Assembly: GCA_964551035.1 (NCBI GenBank)
Contig: CAZKBK010000015.1
Location: 1 to 64,000, forward strand
Length of the DNA: 64,000 nucleotides
Direction: 5' to 3'
Source: Chryseosolibacter sp964551035
GTDB taxonomy: Bacteria; Bacteroidota; Bacteroidia; Cytophagales; Cyclobacteriaceae
Below are positions 35,972 to 44,440 of this stretch, piece after piece (positions within the stretch are counted from its first letter, which is position 1; each line of letters begins with the position of its first letter). The notes under the pieces were generated by a model. The model searched no databases and was not told the origin of the DNA. It saw only the letters and a list, made by a program, of their open reading frames with translations. A program made the translations under genes and the position numbers.

Positions 35972-36085
35972 TTCTTAACTTACACCCACCTCAAATCACT
36001 AGCTAATTTTTGAGGTCCGCGTGATCTGCTTCGGCCGGGATCGCGGAAGAAGCAGTTGTACCGGACGGGTGTAGCTGCTTTTTGC
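35972..36085 (+). ncRNA. Candidate structured RNA A (three hairpins)
   Basis: A promoter-like TTCTTAACTTAC (35972-35983), identical over 12 bases to that of the MBL gene at 38549, is followed by three consecutive hairpins and a T-tract. H1 is ACCTCAAA/TTTGAGGT (35988-35995 with 36009-36016). H2 is CCGCG/CGCGG (36017-36021 with 36042-36046) plus ATC/GAT. H3 is 13 bp with three G-U pairs (36050-36062 with 36068-36080), then TTT and GCTTT. No reading frame is present. The 314-base gap between tRNA-Asp and the next gene holds nothing else I can identify. H3 could instead act as the terminator of the facing gene. Confidence 0.5.
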
Positions 36086-36086
36086 T

Positions 36087-36515
36087 TTAAGGAAGGGGAA
36101 CAATAAGGCGTGTACCCGCCCGCGCCCGCAAAAGGGCTATCGCTTCCTGCTCGATGACAAAATTGGTCTTGTTGCTCAGCGCAAACTCCGCCGCGCCGGT
36201 CCGAAAGGAGGAGAGAAGTTTGAGAAAGATGTGATCGTAGTAGGTTGTCAGGGGCGCCTCATTTCGCAACGACTGGACAGTGCTGCTGGTAATCTTTCCA
36301 ACGCCAACTTGATTTTGTGCCGCGATCGCAGTCAGGTCATCTTTGGAGACCAGGTCATAGCTAACATTGCGTATCACTTCAATAGCCATCCAGATCGCCT
36401 CATGGGACCCTTTGTAGGCGTGGGCGCGATTTGTACGCGAGTCGCAAAAGAGGAAACGATCACCTTCTTCGCGCACCTCCAGAATTACACCGCTTTCAAG
36501 ATGGTGGATCTTCAT
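36087..36515 (-). CDS. Hypothetical protein
   Basis: 142 residues from ATG 36515 (M-K-I-H-H-L-E-S); ten upstream codons from 36545 look unconserved. Soluble, mixed alpha/beta, with an E-A-I-W-M-A-I-E-V-I helix and a C-terminal L-L-R-A-R-A-G-T-R-L-I-V-P. No family recognised. It is flanked on both sides by the two candidate structured RNAs. Confidence 0.6.
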   Translation of the reverse strand: MKIHHLESGVILEVREEGDRFLFCDSRTNRAHAYKGSHEAIWMAIEVIRNVSYDLVSKDDLTAIAAQNQVGVGKITSSTVQSLRNEAPLTTYYDHIFLKLLSSFRTGAAEFALSNKTNFVIEQEAIALLRARAGTRLIVPLP

Positions 36516-36872
36516 GAACGGCCAGGATTGAAATGCAACATACAAGTCGTTTACTTATAGGGGGATAATTGTCCCTACTTTCTGGTCCGCAAACTCCCTT
36601 TCCTGGTCAGCGCGTAGCCGAAGGGCAGGGAGTTAGAGGGTGTGCGGGAAGGAATAATAAACAACGTGGATACAAGATATTATAAAAGCTGAAGTTTTTA
36701 TAACGGCAAAGGATGAATGGAGTTTTCTGCCGCCGGAATCCGGTATACCGAAAGTGTAGTGCTTATTCCGGGCGCATGGTGGATGCACGAACATAAAGTG
36801 CCTCCGTGGTCCGTTACAAAACACGACTTATCCTGAAAAAAACAACTGTGGATGCTGATTAAGCAAGCGGCT
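36516..36872. other. Gene-free stretch
   Basis: About 360 bases between the hypothetical protein gene and RNA candidate B. I see only short non-conserved frames (longest plausible about 27 codons) and no tRNA-like or repeat structure. CTTATAGGGGGATAATT at 36554-36570 resembles a sequence upstream of the carbonic anhydrase gene. Confidence 0.5.
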
Positions 36873-36997
36873 TTTCCTAACTTCGCCGTACTTGAATCCG
36901 CCTTTTTCGGGTCAAGTGCGCTGCCGGCCTTCCTTCGGGATTCAGGCAGGTGGCGTCTCAAAAAGCAGTTGTGTTAGACGGACGCAGCTGCTTTTCC
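36873..36997 (+). ncRNA. Candidate structured RNA B (three hairpins)
   Basis: TTTCCTAACTT (promoter-like) is followed by three hairpins in the same order as RNA A. H1 is CGTACTTGA/TCAAGTGCG (36887-36895 with 36912-36920). H2 is CTGCC/GGCAG (36921-36925 with 36945-36949). H3 is AAAAGCAGTTG/CAGCTGCTTTT (36961-36971 with 36985-36995). H3 shares AGCAGTTGT, a GACGG loop and GCTGCTTTT with RNA A, while the base pairs differ yet stay paired. It lies 70 bases before the response-regulator gene, so a leader role is also possible. Confidence 0.5.
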
Positions 36998-37067
36998 TTA
37001 TAAAAATGTATCCCTTTTATCAACCATAACCCCGCCACGCTCGTCCGCTAATGGAACAGATGTCGAA

Positions 37068-37427
37068 ATGGTAAGAAAGAGCATATTGATCATCGAGGAC
37101 GATGAAACCGTCCAGCAGATGTTGCGGCTTATTCTGGAAAGAGCCGGGTTCGCAATAGAGATATCTTCAAACGGAGACTGTATTTACCAACCGCGCGACG
37201 CGTGGCCCGACTTGTTTTTGCTTGACAAGCAACTCCTCGGCCACGATGGCCTGGAAATATGCCGGTACATCAAGGGACATCCCGATGCCGGGCAAATACC
37301 TGTCATCATCTTGTCGGCTACCCCGGGAATAGAACCGCTCGCCCTGGATGCGGGCGCCGACGATTTCATGGAAAAACCATTGAACACCACCGATCTGATG
37401 GCAAAAGTTGCCCATTTCCTGAAATGA
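37068..37427 (+). CDS. Stand-alone response regulator receiver protein
   Basis: 119-residue CheY-like receiver domain without output domain. The acidic pocket is E-D-D (10-12), the phosphoacceptor Asp53 sits in L-F-L-L-D-K-Q, the switch Ser/Thr is in I-I-L-S-A-T, and the conserved Lys is in M-E-K-P-L. No kinase gene is adjacent; the nearest seen is the T9SS-operon kinase about 30 kb away. Partners are unknown. Confidence 0.92.
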   Translation: MVRKSILIIEDDETVQQMLRLILERAGFAIEISSNGDCIYQPRDAWPDLFLLDKQLLGHDGLEICRYIKGHPDAGQIPVIILSATPGIEPLALDAGADDFMEKPLNTTDLMAKVAHFLK

Positions 37428-37476
37428 CGATTTTGGCTTAAACCGCTGAGAATAGAGCGCAGTTTTGAAATTCTCT

Positions 37477-37484
37477 TAATTTTG
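37477..37484 (+). promoter_or_regulatory. -7 box TAATTTTG of accA
   Basis: Perfect TAnnTTTG, 22 bases before the accA ATG. Confidence 0.6.
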
Positions 37485-37506
37485 TGGCCTGTAACAGCCT
37501 GCGTGC

Positions 37507-38457
37507 ATGAATCTATTGGACTTTGAAAAACCCATTGCCGAACTCGAGGCAAAACTGGAAGACATGAAACACCTTGCCCGCGACAGCGACAAGGACGTTC
37601 ATGCGGCGATCAAAGCCCTCGAGAAGAAAATACTCGAGCTGAAGAAGGAAACCTTCGAGAACCTTACCGGATGGCAACGCGTACAACTTTCCCGCCACCC
37701 CGACAGGCCCTACACCCTAGACTATATTTATGAGATCACGAACGATTTCATCGAACTGCACGGTGACCGCTCCGTAGGAGACGACAAGGCGATGGTCGGT
37801 GGATTGGGTAGCATCGACGGGCAGACTTACATGCTGATTGGGCAGCAGAAGGGACGGAACACGAAACAACGACAATACCGGAATTTCGGAATGGCCAATC
37901 CGGAAGGCTACCGGAAGGCGTTGCGCCTGATGAAACTGGCGGAAAAATTCAACAAGCCTGTCGTGACGTTTATCGACACGCCGGGTGCCTTTCCCGGACT
38001 TGAAGCCGAAGAGCGCGGGCAGGGCGAGGCTATCGCGCGCAACCTCAAGGAAATGTTCACCCTCAATGTTCCTGTGATCTGCATCGTCATCGGAGAAGGT
38101 GCTTCCGGTGGTGCCCTCGGAATCGCCATCGGCGACAGGGTGCTGATGCTCGAAAACACCTGGTATTCGGTAATCTCCCCTGAGTCGTGTTCATCGATCC
38201 TCTGGCGAAGCTGGGACTACAAGGAGCAGGCCGCTGAGGTATTGCGCCTCACGGGCAAGGACATGCTCGAACAAAAGCTGATTGACGGTATTGTGAAAGA
38301 ACCCCTTGGAGGCGCGCACACCGACCTCAAGTGGATGGCCAGGGAGGTGAAGAAGGCGATCCGGAAACACACCGACGAATTGCTTAAACTTTCGCCCGAG
38401 GAAAGGATCCAGCAGCGCATTGAAAAGTTCTGCGCAATGGGTGTCGTAAAGGAATAG
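37507..38457 (+). CDS. accA: Acetyl-CoA carboxylase carboxyltransferase subunit alpha
   Basis: 316 residues, normal length. Forms the carboxyltransferase with AccD and moves the carboxyl group from biotin to acetyl-CoA, the first step of fatty-acid synthesis. Recognised by the N-terminal L-D-F-E-K-P-I-A-E-L-E coiled segment, D-R-P-Y-T-L-D-Y-I, H-G-D-R-S-V-G-D-D, the F-I-D-T-P-G-A-F-P-G core and G-E-G-A-S-G-G-A-L. It has its own -7 box and terminator, so it is monocistronic. Confidence 0.97.
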   Translation: MNLLDFEKPIAELEAKLEDMKHLARDSDKDVHAAIKALEKKILELKKETFENLTGWQRVQLSRHPDRPYTLDYIYEITNDFIELHGDRSVGDDKAMVGGLGSIDGQTYMLIGQQKGRNTKQRQYRNFGMANPEGYRKALRLMKLAEKFNKPVVTFIDTPGAFPGLEAEERGQGEAIARNLKEMFTLNVPVICIVIGEGASGGALGIAIGDRVLMLENTWYSVISPESCSSILWRSWDYKEQAAEVLRLTGKDMLEQKLIDGIVKEPLGGAHTDLKWMAREVKKAIRKHTDELLKLSPEERIQQRIEKFCAMGVVKE

Positions 38458-38466
38458 CTTATCGCG

Positions 38467-38489
38467 AAGCCGCTTTACCGCGGCTTTTT
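38467..38489 (+). terminator. Terminator of accA
   Basis: AAGCCGC (38467-38473) pairs with GCGGCTT (38480-38486), loop of 6, then TTT. Confidence 0.8.
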
Positions 38490-38507
38490 GTTTGCCTTCC
38501 GGAAAAC

Positions 38508-38519
38508 TTCTTAACTTAC
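38508..38519 (+). promoter_or_regulatory. Promoter-like TTCTTAACTTAC motif
   Basis: Identical over 12 bases to the element before RNA A and over 10 to that before the zinc-ribbon gene; preceded by GAAAAC. It lies 29 bases before the MBL gene, just after the accA terminator, where a promoter for the MBL-patatin-hutU operon is expected. Confidence 0.5.
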
Positions 38520-38548
38520 GCGCCAACGTAAACGATGTATTGGGAAGG

Positions 38549-39388
38549 ATGAAACTTCATGTCATCAATACCGGATTTTTCAAGCTGGATGGCGGCGCGA
38601 TGTTTGGCGTCGTGCCGAAATCGATCTGGTCAAAGACCAATCCCCCCGACGAAAGAAACCTTTGCACCTGGGCCATGCGGTGCCTCCTCATCGAGGATGG
38701 CGACAAACTCATGCTGATCGACAACGGCATCGGTGATAAACAAGACGAGAAGTTCTTTTCACACTATCACCTGCAGGGCGACAACGACATTTCTTCAGCG
38801 TTGAGGAAGGCCGGCTTCAACGCCGCCGATGTCACCGACATGTTTCTCACACACCTGCACTTCGACCATTGTGGCGGCGGCGTGCGGTTGGCTGACGGCA
38901 AGCCCGCAATGACGTTCGCCAACGCGCGGTACTGGTCCAACGCCGACCACTGGAAATGGGCAACGGAGCCCAACCCCCGCGAGAAGGCCAGCTTTCTGAG
39001 GGAAAATATTTTACCTGTGAAAGAAAGTGGTCACCTGAACTTCGTGGAAGACGGCAAGCCATCGCCGTTTCCGTACATGGATATCCGGTACGTCAACGGG
39101 CACACCGACAAGATGATGATCCCAATGATCCGATATCAGGACAGGACGATCTGTTTTATGGCGGACCTTCTTCCCTCGGTCGGTCATATTCCCTTGCCGT
39201 ACGTGATGGCTTATGATACCCGCCCATTGCTTACGATGGAAGAGAAACAACAATTTTTGGAAGAAGCGGCGGAAAGGAACTACATCCTGTTTTTCGAACA
39301 CGATCCGGAATACGAATGCTGCACTGTTAAAAAAACAGAGAAAGGCATTCGCCTTGACCGGAGTTTTGCGCTAAGCGAAGTTCTCTAA
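38549..39388 (+). CDS. MBL-fold metallo-hydrolase
   Basis: 279 residues from ATG 38549 (M-K-L-H-V-I-N-T-G). Metallo-beta-lactamase fold of the quorum-quenching lactonase/YtnP-like group, with T-H-L-H-F-D-H-C-G-G, a third ligand in V-N-G-H-T-D-K-M, F-M-A-D-L and the terminal F-F-E-H-D-P. No signal peptide. The substrate is unknown; lactones or phosphodiesters are typical of relatives. First gene of a three-gene operon with a patatin and urocanate hydratase. Confidence 0.9.
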   Translation: MKLHVINTGFFKLDGGAMFGVVPKSIWSKTNPPDERNLCTWAMRCLLIEDGDKLMLIDNGIGDKQDEKFFSHYHLQGDNDISSALRKAGFNAADVTDMFLTHLHFDHCGGGVRLADGKPAMTFANARYWSNADHWKWATEPNPREKASFLRENILPVKESGHLNFVEDGKPSPFPYMDIRYVNGHTDKMMIPMIRYQDRTICFMADLLPSVGHIPLPYVMAYDTRPLLTMEEKQQFLEEAAERNYILFFEHDPEYECCTVKKTEKGIRLDRSFALSEVL

Positions 39389-39399
39389 TACTTGCTGAA

Positions 39400-40164
39400 A
39401 TGGAAGGGCAGAAAACCGGGCTGGTATTATCGGGTGGCGGTGCACGTGGGATTTGTCACCTCGGCGTGATCAAAGCCCTTGAAGAACTCAACGTGCGCAT
39501 TGATTGCCTGTCGGGCACCAGCGCGGGCGCCATTACCGGCGCGCTTTACAGCTACGGGTACAGACCCGAGGAAGCCCTTGAGATCATCGCGAGCACGAGC
39601 TTTGCATGGTCGTTGCGGCCTGCGTGGCGGTGGACGGGTTTGTTTTCCCTGAACGGCCTCACGGAGATTTTTCTGAAACACATCCCCGAAAATACGTTCG
39701 AGGCGTTGAAGATCCCGATGGTGGTGTCCGCTACCGAAATTCGAAAGGGGAAGATTGAGTACTTTACACGCGGGGAATTGATTCCCGCCATCCTCGCCTC
39801 CTGTTGCATACCCGCGATGTTCAACCCGGTGGAATTCAACGGCGGCGTGTACGTCGATGGAGGCATCCTCGACAACCTGCCGGTGAAGGGGATACAGGAC
39901 CAATGCGGGTTTATTATCGGCTCACACTGCAATTTTATCCGCTCGGAGGTGGACGTCAGTAACTTCAGGTCGGTGATTGAAAGAACACTGCTGATGGCGA
40001 TCAACGGTAACACGACCGTGAGCAAGTCGATATGTAACGTGCTGATCGAGCCTCCCGACGTGGGAAAGTACAGTGGATTTGACCTGGCAAAGGCACGCGA
40101 CCTCTTTGACATAGGATACCGATACACCATTGAGAATTTTAAACCTGATCAGTTCAAGCCATGA
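39400..40164 (+). CDS. Patatin-like phospholipase
   Basis: 254-residue bacterial patatin. The oxyanion hole S-G-G-G-A-R-G, nucleophile elbow G-T-S-A-G and catalytic D-G-G (V-D-G-G-I-L-D-N-L-P-V) are all intact, so lipid acyl hydrolase activity is likely. Length matches the short RssA-like form, with no signal peptide and therefore cytosolic. It follows the MBL gene by 11 bases and overlaps hutU by four. Confidence 0.93.
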   Translation: MEGQKTGLVLSGGGARGICHLGVIKALEELNVRIDCLSGTSAGAITGALYSYGYRPEEALEIIASTSFAWSLRPAWRWTGLFSLNGLTEIFLKHIPENTFEALKIPMVVSATEIRKGKIEYFTRGELIPAILASCCIPAMFNPVEFNGGVYVDGGILDNLPVKGIQDQCGFIIGSHCNFIRSEVDVSNFRSVIERTLLMAINGNTTVSKSICNVLIEPPDVGKYSGFDLAKARDLFDIGYRYTIENFKPDQFKP

Positions 40165-42173
40165 TGACCCGGCTTTCATTCAGTGAGGAGATACTCCAGG
40201 GAATTCCGGACGATCTTCCACCCGCGCGGGAATTTGATCCCGGTATAAGCCACGCGCCCCGAAGGAAGGACATACTGACGGCTGTGGAAAAACGACTGGC
40301 GGTGCGCAACGCCCTGCGCTATTTCGCTCCCCGCCACCACGAGGTGCTGGCGCCGGAATTCTACGATGAACTCTTGCGCTATGGCCGCATCTATATGTAC
40401 CGCTTCAGACCGGAGCATCCCATCCATGCGCGGCCTTTGCAGGAGTACCCGCATCAATCAACACAGGCGGCGGCCATCATGCTGATGATTCAAAACAACC
40501 TCGACCCCGCCGTCGCCCAGCATCCCCATGAACTGATCACCTACGGCGGAAACGGCGCCGTCTTCCAAAACTGGGCCCAATACCGGCTCACCATGAAGTA
40601 CCTTGCCACCATGCGGGCTGATCAGAGCCTGCACATGTACTCCGGCCATCCGATGGGTCTGTTCCCCTCATCGCCGGATGCGCCCAGGGTGGTCGTGACC
40701 AACGGCATGATGATTCCCAACTACTCAAAGCCGGATGATTGGGAGAAGTACAACGCCCTTGGCGTGACGCAGTACGGTCAAATGACGGCTGGTTCCTACA
40801 TGTATATCGGCCCACAGGGAATTGTGCATGGCACAACGATCACCATCCTGAACGCAGGACGGAAGATCGAGCCATCAGGGAGCCTGAGGGGAAAGCTGTT
40901 TTTATCATCCGGACTCGGTGGCATGAGTGGGGCCCAACCGAAAGCGGGCCGCATCGCCGGGTGCGTGTCGGTGGTCGCCGAGGTCAACGTGAAGGCCGTG
41001 GAGAAAAGACATTCGCAGGGCTGGGTTGACGAGGTGATCGATAACCCCGCCCAACTCGTAGCGCGCGTTGCGCGGGCAAAGGCCGCCGGCGAGGTGGTGT
41101 CCATTGCGTATGTAGGCAACGTTGTTGAAGTATGGGAGAAATTTCTTGAAGCGGACATTAAGGTCGACCTCGGCTCTGACCAGACCTCCCTGCACAATCC
41201 CTGGGCCGGCGGGTATTATCCCGCGGACGTCTCCTTCGAGGAGGCGAACAGGATGATGGCCGCCGATCCGGAAACCTTTAGGCAACACGTTCAGGCGTCG
41301 CTGCGAAGGCAGACCGAAGCCATCAACAGACACGCGGAACGTGGAACCTATTTCTTTGATTACGGCAACGCCTTCCTGTTGGAGGCTTCTCGCGCCGGCG
41401 CCGACATCATGTCGGAAGACGGCATAAACTTCCGCTACCCGTCGTATGTGCAGGACATCATGGGACCCATGTGCTTCGATTTTGGCTTCGGGCCGTTCCG
41501 TTGGGTATGTGCTTCCGGTAAATCCGAAGACCTGGATCTCACGGATGCCATTGCGTCAGATGTTCTGAAGGCCATCGCCGAACGGGCGCCTACTGAAATA
41601 CAGGGACAGCTTTCGGATAACATCAAGTGGATCACACAGGCGCGGGAAAACCGCTTGGTTGTTGGATCGAAGGCGCGTATCCTCTACGCCGATGCCGAGG
41701 GACGAATCCGGATCGCACGGGCCTTCAACGATGCGGTAAGAAAAGGGGAACTCGGACCGGTCATTCTTGGCCGCGACCACCATGATGTTTCCGGCACCGA
41801 CAGCCCTTACCGCGAGACCTCAAACCTCTACGACGGCTCGAGGTTCACTGCCGACATGGCCGTGCACAATGTCATCGGAGATTCATTTCGCGGCGCCACC
41901 TGGGTCTCCATCCACAATGGCGGAGGTGTAGGTTGGGGCGAAGTGATAAACGGTGGATTTGGTATGGTATTGGATGGTAGCGAACAGGCGGATGAAAACC
42001 TGGGAAACATGCTGCACTTTGATGTGCACAACGGCCTCGCGCGCCGGGCATGGGCGCGCAACGACAACGCGCTGTTTTCCGTAAAACGGGAAATGGAACG
42101 GTCGGAAAAACTTCGGGTAACGCTTCCCAGCGCGGTTAACGACAGCCTGTTGGAAAATATTATCCCGGGATGA
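40161..42173 (+). CDS. hutU: Urocanate hydratase
   Basis: 670 residues, the long form seen in Bacteroidota and eukaryotes. Converts urocanate to imidazolonepropionate with tightly bound NAD in histidine degradation. Family blocks include M-Y-S-G-H-P-M-G-L-F-P-S, T-A-G-S-Y-M-Y-I-G-P-Q-G-I-V-H-G-T, S-S-G-L-G-G-M-S-G-A-Q, G-S-D-Q-T-S-L-H-N-P and H-N-G-G-G-V-G-W-G-E. The start ATG overlaps the patatin stop (ATGA). No other hut gene (hutH, hutI, hutG) lies in this window, so the pathway genes are scattered. Confidence 0.96.
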   Translation: MMTRLSFSEEILQGIPDDLPPAREFDPGISHAPRRKDILTAVEKRLAVRNALRYFAPRHHEVLAPEFYDELLRYGRIYMYRFRPEHPIHARPLQEYPHQSTQAAAIMLMIQNNLDPAVAQHPHELITYGGNGAVFQNWAQYRLTMKYLATMRADQSLHMYSGHPMGLFPSSPDAPRVVVTNGMMIPNYSKPDDWEKYNALGVTQYGQMTAGSYMYIGPQGIVHGTTITILNAGRKIEPSGSLRGKLFLSSGLGGMSGAQPKAGRIAGCVSVVAEVNVKAVEKRHSQGWVDEVIDNPAQLVARVARAKAAGEVVSIAYVGNVVEVWEKFLEADIKVDLGSDQTSLHNPWAGGYYPADVSFEEANRMMAADPETFRQHVQASLRRQTEAINRHAERGTYFFDYGNAFLLEASRAGADIMSEDGINFRYPSYVQDIMGPMCFDFGFGPFRWVCASGKSEDLDLTDAIASDVLKAIAERAPTEIQGQLSDNIKWITQARENRLVVGSKARILYADAEGRIRIARAFNDAVRKGELGPVILGRDHHDVSGTDSPYRETSNLYDGSRFTADMAVHNVIGDSFRGATWVSIHNGGGVGWGEVINGGFGMVLDGSEQADENLGNMLHFDVHNGLARRAWARNDNALFSVKREMERSEKLRVTLPSAVNDSLLENIIPG

Positions 42174-42285
42174 TGATCTTCCGGACATTCAAAGACCAAT
42201 GTTTCCAAAGGATTGCGGAATGGATTTTTTTAATTGGGACGGCGGCGCTTGCTGCAAATAAACCTTACGCACTAAACTAAAATCA

Positions 42286-42930
42286 ATGAATATGAAAAAA
42301 ACAACGGTTATACTTTTTGCCGCCGCGCTGCTATTGGGTACACAGCACGCATTTTCCCAGGTCCAACTGGCCGTGGGTATCAAGGGCGGCCCGAATTTCG
42401 CGAAGATCAACACGGATGCCTCCCCGATGGAGAATTATGAAAGCCGCACCGGGTTCCATGGCGGAGCGTTTGTGCTCATTAAGGCCACGAAGATCGGCGT
42501 GCAGCCGGAAGTGATCTTCTCGCAGCAAGGATCCAAGGTTCAGATCAACAGCCAGGATCTTGAGTCCAGCTTCAGCTATGTGAACATCCCCATCATCATC
42601 AAGTTGTACACGGTGGCCGGCATTAACATACAGGCGGGGCCGCAGTTCGGGTTTGTCAACAGCGCGGAAGCACCCATTCTCGCTGACCTTGACAACGACG
42701 GCATCGAAGAGTGGACCGTTCAGGATGTGAAGAACCGGGCAAAAAACTCGGACATCACGGTTGCGCTTGGTCTGGGGTGGGACCTGCCCTTCGGTTTGAC
42801 CATTGATGCGCGCTACAACCTGGGATTGTCCAAGATCTATGACCAGGCCCCGTCACAGCAAACGGAAGATGCCAAGAACCAGGTGATCCAGGTTTCCGTA
42901 GGATACAAACTCTTTAAGCTGGGAAAATAG
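42286..42930 (+). CDS. Outer-membrane beta-barrel protein (PorT-like fold)
   Basis: 214 residues with signal peptide (cleavage near A-F-S-Q). Small eight-stranded beta-barrel of the Bacteroidota outer-membrane beta-barrel family: G-I-K-G-G-P-N-F-A, F-H-G-G-A-F-V, V-Q-P-E-V-I-F-S-Q-Q-G, Y-V-N-I-P-I-I-I-K. It ends in an amphipathic strand. The strand order resembles PorT, but this group is large and a T9SS role is not shown. ATG 42292 is an alternative start. Ends at a strong terminator. Confidence 0.9.
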   Translation: MNMKKTTVILFAAALLLGTQHAFSQVQLAVGIKGGPNFAKINTDASPMENYESRTGFHGGAFVLIKATKIGVQPEVIFSQQGSKVQINSQDLESSFSYVNIPIIIKLYTVAGINIQAGPQFGFVNSAEAPILADLDNDGIEEWTVQDVKNRAKNSDITVALGLGWDLPFGLTIDARYNLGLSKIYDQAPSQQTEDAKNQVIQVSVGYKLFKLGK

Positions 42931-42960
42931 TCACGGAGTCTTTTGACCTTCAATGGATAG

Positions 42961-42991
42961 AACGGATCGCCATGAGCGATCCGTTTTGTTT
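42961..42991 (+). terminator. Terminator after the beta-barrel gene
   Basis: AACGGATCGC (42961-42970) pairs perfectly with GCGATCCGTT (42976-42985), loop of 5, followed by TTGTTTT. Confidence 0.88.
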
Positions 42992-43075
42992 TGCGACCGA
43001 TGGGAGAATCGGCGTGCACCCGACGGAACGGGCGGGGTTAGTCGGCAACCTGGCTGGTGACTACCAACGTGCGGC

Positions 43076-44365
43076 CTACCCCTCGATGCGAATGAGGTAG
43101 TAGTTCTTCTTACCCTTTTGCGTCAGTAGGTATTTCCCGTGCAACAGGGCATACGCCGGCCTGGCGTTTGCATCCGCAACCTTCCCTTTATTGATGCTTA
43201 CGCCTCCGCCCTGGATCATTTTTCTCGCTTCCCCCTTTGACGGGAAGATCACGCCCTTTGAGATGCCGGACAGCAGGTCCGTAACCGTTGCGGCTGCATC
43301 AAACTCGCCTCTCGGAATCGAGACCTGAGGAACGCCCTCGAATACGGAGAGGAATGTGGCCTCATCGAGGCTTTGAAGTTCATCGGTGGTGGATTGCCCA
43401 AAAAGGATATTCGATGCCCGCAAGGCCATCTCATAATCAGCGGGCGAATGTACCCGTTCCGTGATGTCTTTTGCGAGCACCTGTTGAAGAGCCCGTTTTT
43501 CCGGAGCCTCCCCGTGCTTTTCGACCAGTGCTTCCACGGCTTCGCGATCCAGATGCGTGAATATCCGGATGAAGTTCGAAGCATCTTCATCGGAAACATT
43601 CAGCCAGTACTGATAGAACTTGTATGGGGATGTCTTTTCAGGATCGAGCCATACATTGCCGCCCTCGGTCTTCCCGAACTTGGTGCCGTCGGCCTTGGTG
43701 ATCAGCTTTGTGGTCAACGCAAAGGCCTCACCGCTGGCCTTGCGGCGAATAAGTTCCGTCCCGGTAACGATGTTTCCCCACTGGTCGGAGCCACCCATCT
43801 GCAGCTTGCAGTTCTTATTTTCGTAGAGCCAGTAAAAGTCGTATCCCTGCACGAGCTGGTACGTGAACTCGGTGAACGAAAGTCCACTTTCAAGACGTTT
43901 TTGAACGGAATCCTTCGACATCATATAGTTGACGGTAATGTGCTTGCCCACGTCGCGGATGAAATCCAGAAACCGATACTCCTTGAACCAATCGTAGTTA
44001 TTGACCATTTCGGCGGCGTTGTCGCCTGAGAAGTCGAGAAACTTTTCAAGCTGCCTTTTTACGCATGCTTCGTTGTGCCGGAGGAGGTCTTCGGACAGCA
44101 GATTCCGTTCCGCCGATTTGCCGGACGGGTCGCCCACCATCCCGGTGGCGCCGCCTACCAGGGCAAAGGGCTTGTGCCCTGCTTCCTGAAAGTGCCGGAG
44201 CGTCATGATCTGGCACAGGTGTCCTATGTGCAGCGAGTCTGCAGTAGGATCAAAACCGATGTACCCGCACGTGGCTTCCTTCTCCAACTGCGCTTCCGTG
44301 CCAGGCATGATGTCGTGAAGCATGCCACGCCATTTGAGTTCTTCAACGAAATTCCTGTTGACCAT
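43076..44365 (-). CDS. tyrS: Tyrosyl-tRNA synthetase
   Basis: 429 residues, class I aminoacyl-tRNA synthetase charging tRNA-Tyr. The HIGH motif is H-I-G-H in S-L-H-I-G-H-L-C, the KMSKS-type loop is K-F-G-K-T, and the tyrosine site shows G-G-S-D-Q-W-G-N-I. A C-terminal S4 RNA-binding domain (about 350-429) reads G-E-A-R-K-M-I-Q-G-G-G-V-S-I-N. Single copy here, with a perfect -7 box. Confidence 0.97.
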   Translation of the reverse strand: MVNRNFVEELKWRGMLHDIMPGTEAQLEKEATCGYIGFDPTADSLHIGHLCQIMTLRHFQEAGHKPFALVGGATGMVGDPSGKSAERNLLSEDLLRHNEACVKRQLEKFLDFSGDNAAEMVNNYDWFKEYRFLDFIRDVGKHITVNYMMSKDSVQKRLESGLSFTEFTYQLVQGYDFYWLYENKNCKLQMGGSDQWGNIVTGTELIRRKASGEAFALTTKLITKADGTKFGKTEGGNVWLDPEKTSPYKFYQYWLNVSDEDASNFIRIFTHLDREAVEALVEKHGEAPEKRALQQVLAKDITERVHSPADYEMALRASNILFGQSTTDELQSLDEATFLSVFEGVPQVSIPRGEFDAAATVTDLLSGISKGVIFPSKGEARKMIQGGGVSINKGKVADANARPAYALLHGKYLLTQKGKKNYYLIRIEG

Positions 44366-44387
44366 CCGCGGACTGATTTTTCACCCG

Positions 44388-44395
44388 CAAATATA
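44388..44395 (-). promoter_or_regulatory. -7 box TATATTTG of tyrS
   Basis: Perfect TAnnTTTG on the minus strand, 22 bases before the tyrS start. Confidence 0.6.
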
Positions 44396-44440
44396 GAAAA
44401 GGTCAACACTTTTTGGCGCGATGCCGCGGAATTCGGTTGG

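Noticed and set aside
35106..42173. Genomic island around tRNA-Asp
   Set aside because: No integrase, direct repeat of the tRNA end, or change in gene style was seen; neighbours are housekeeping genes.
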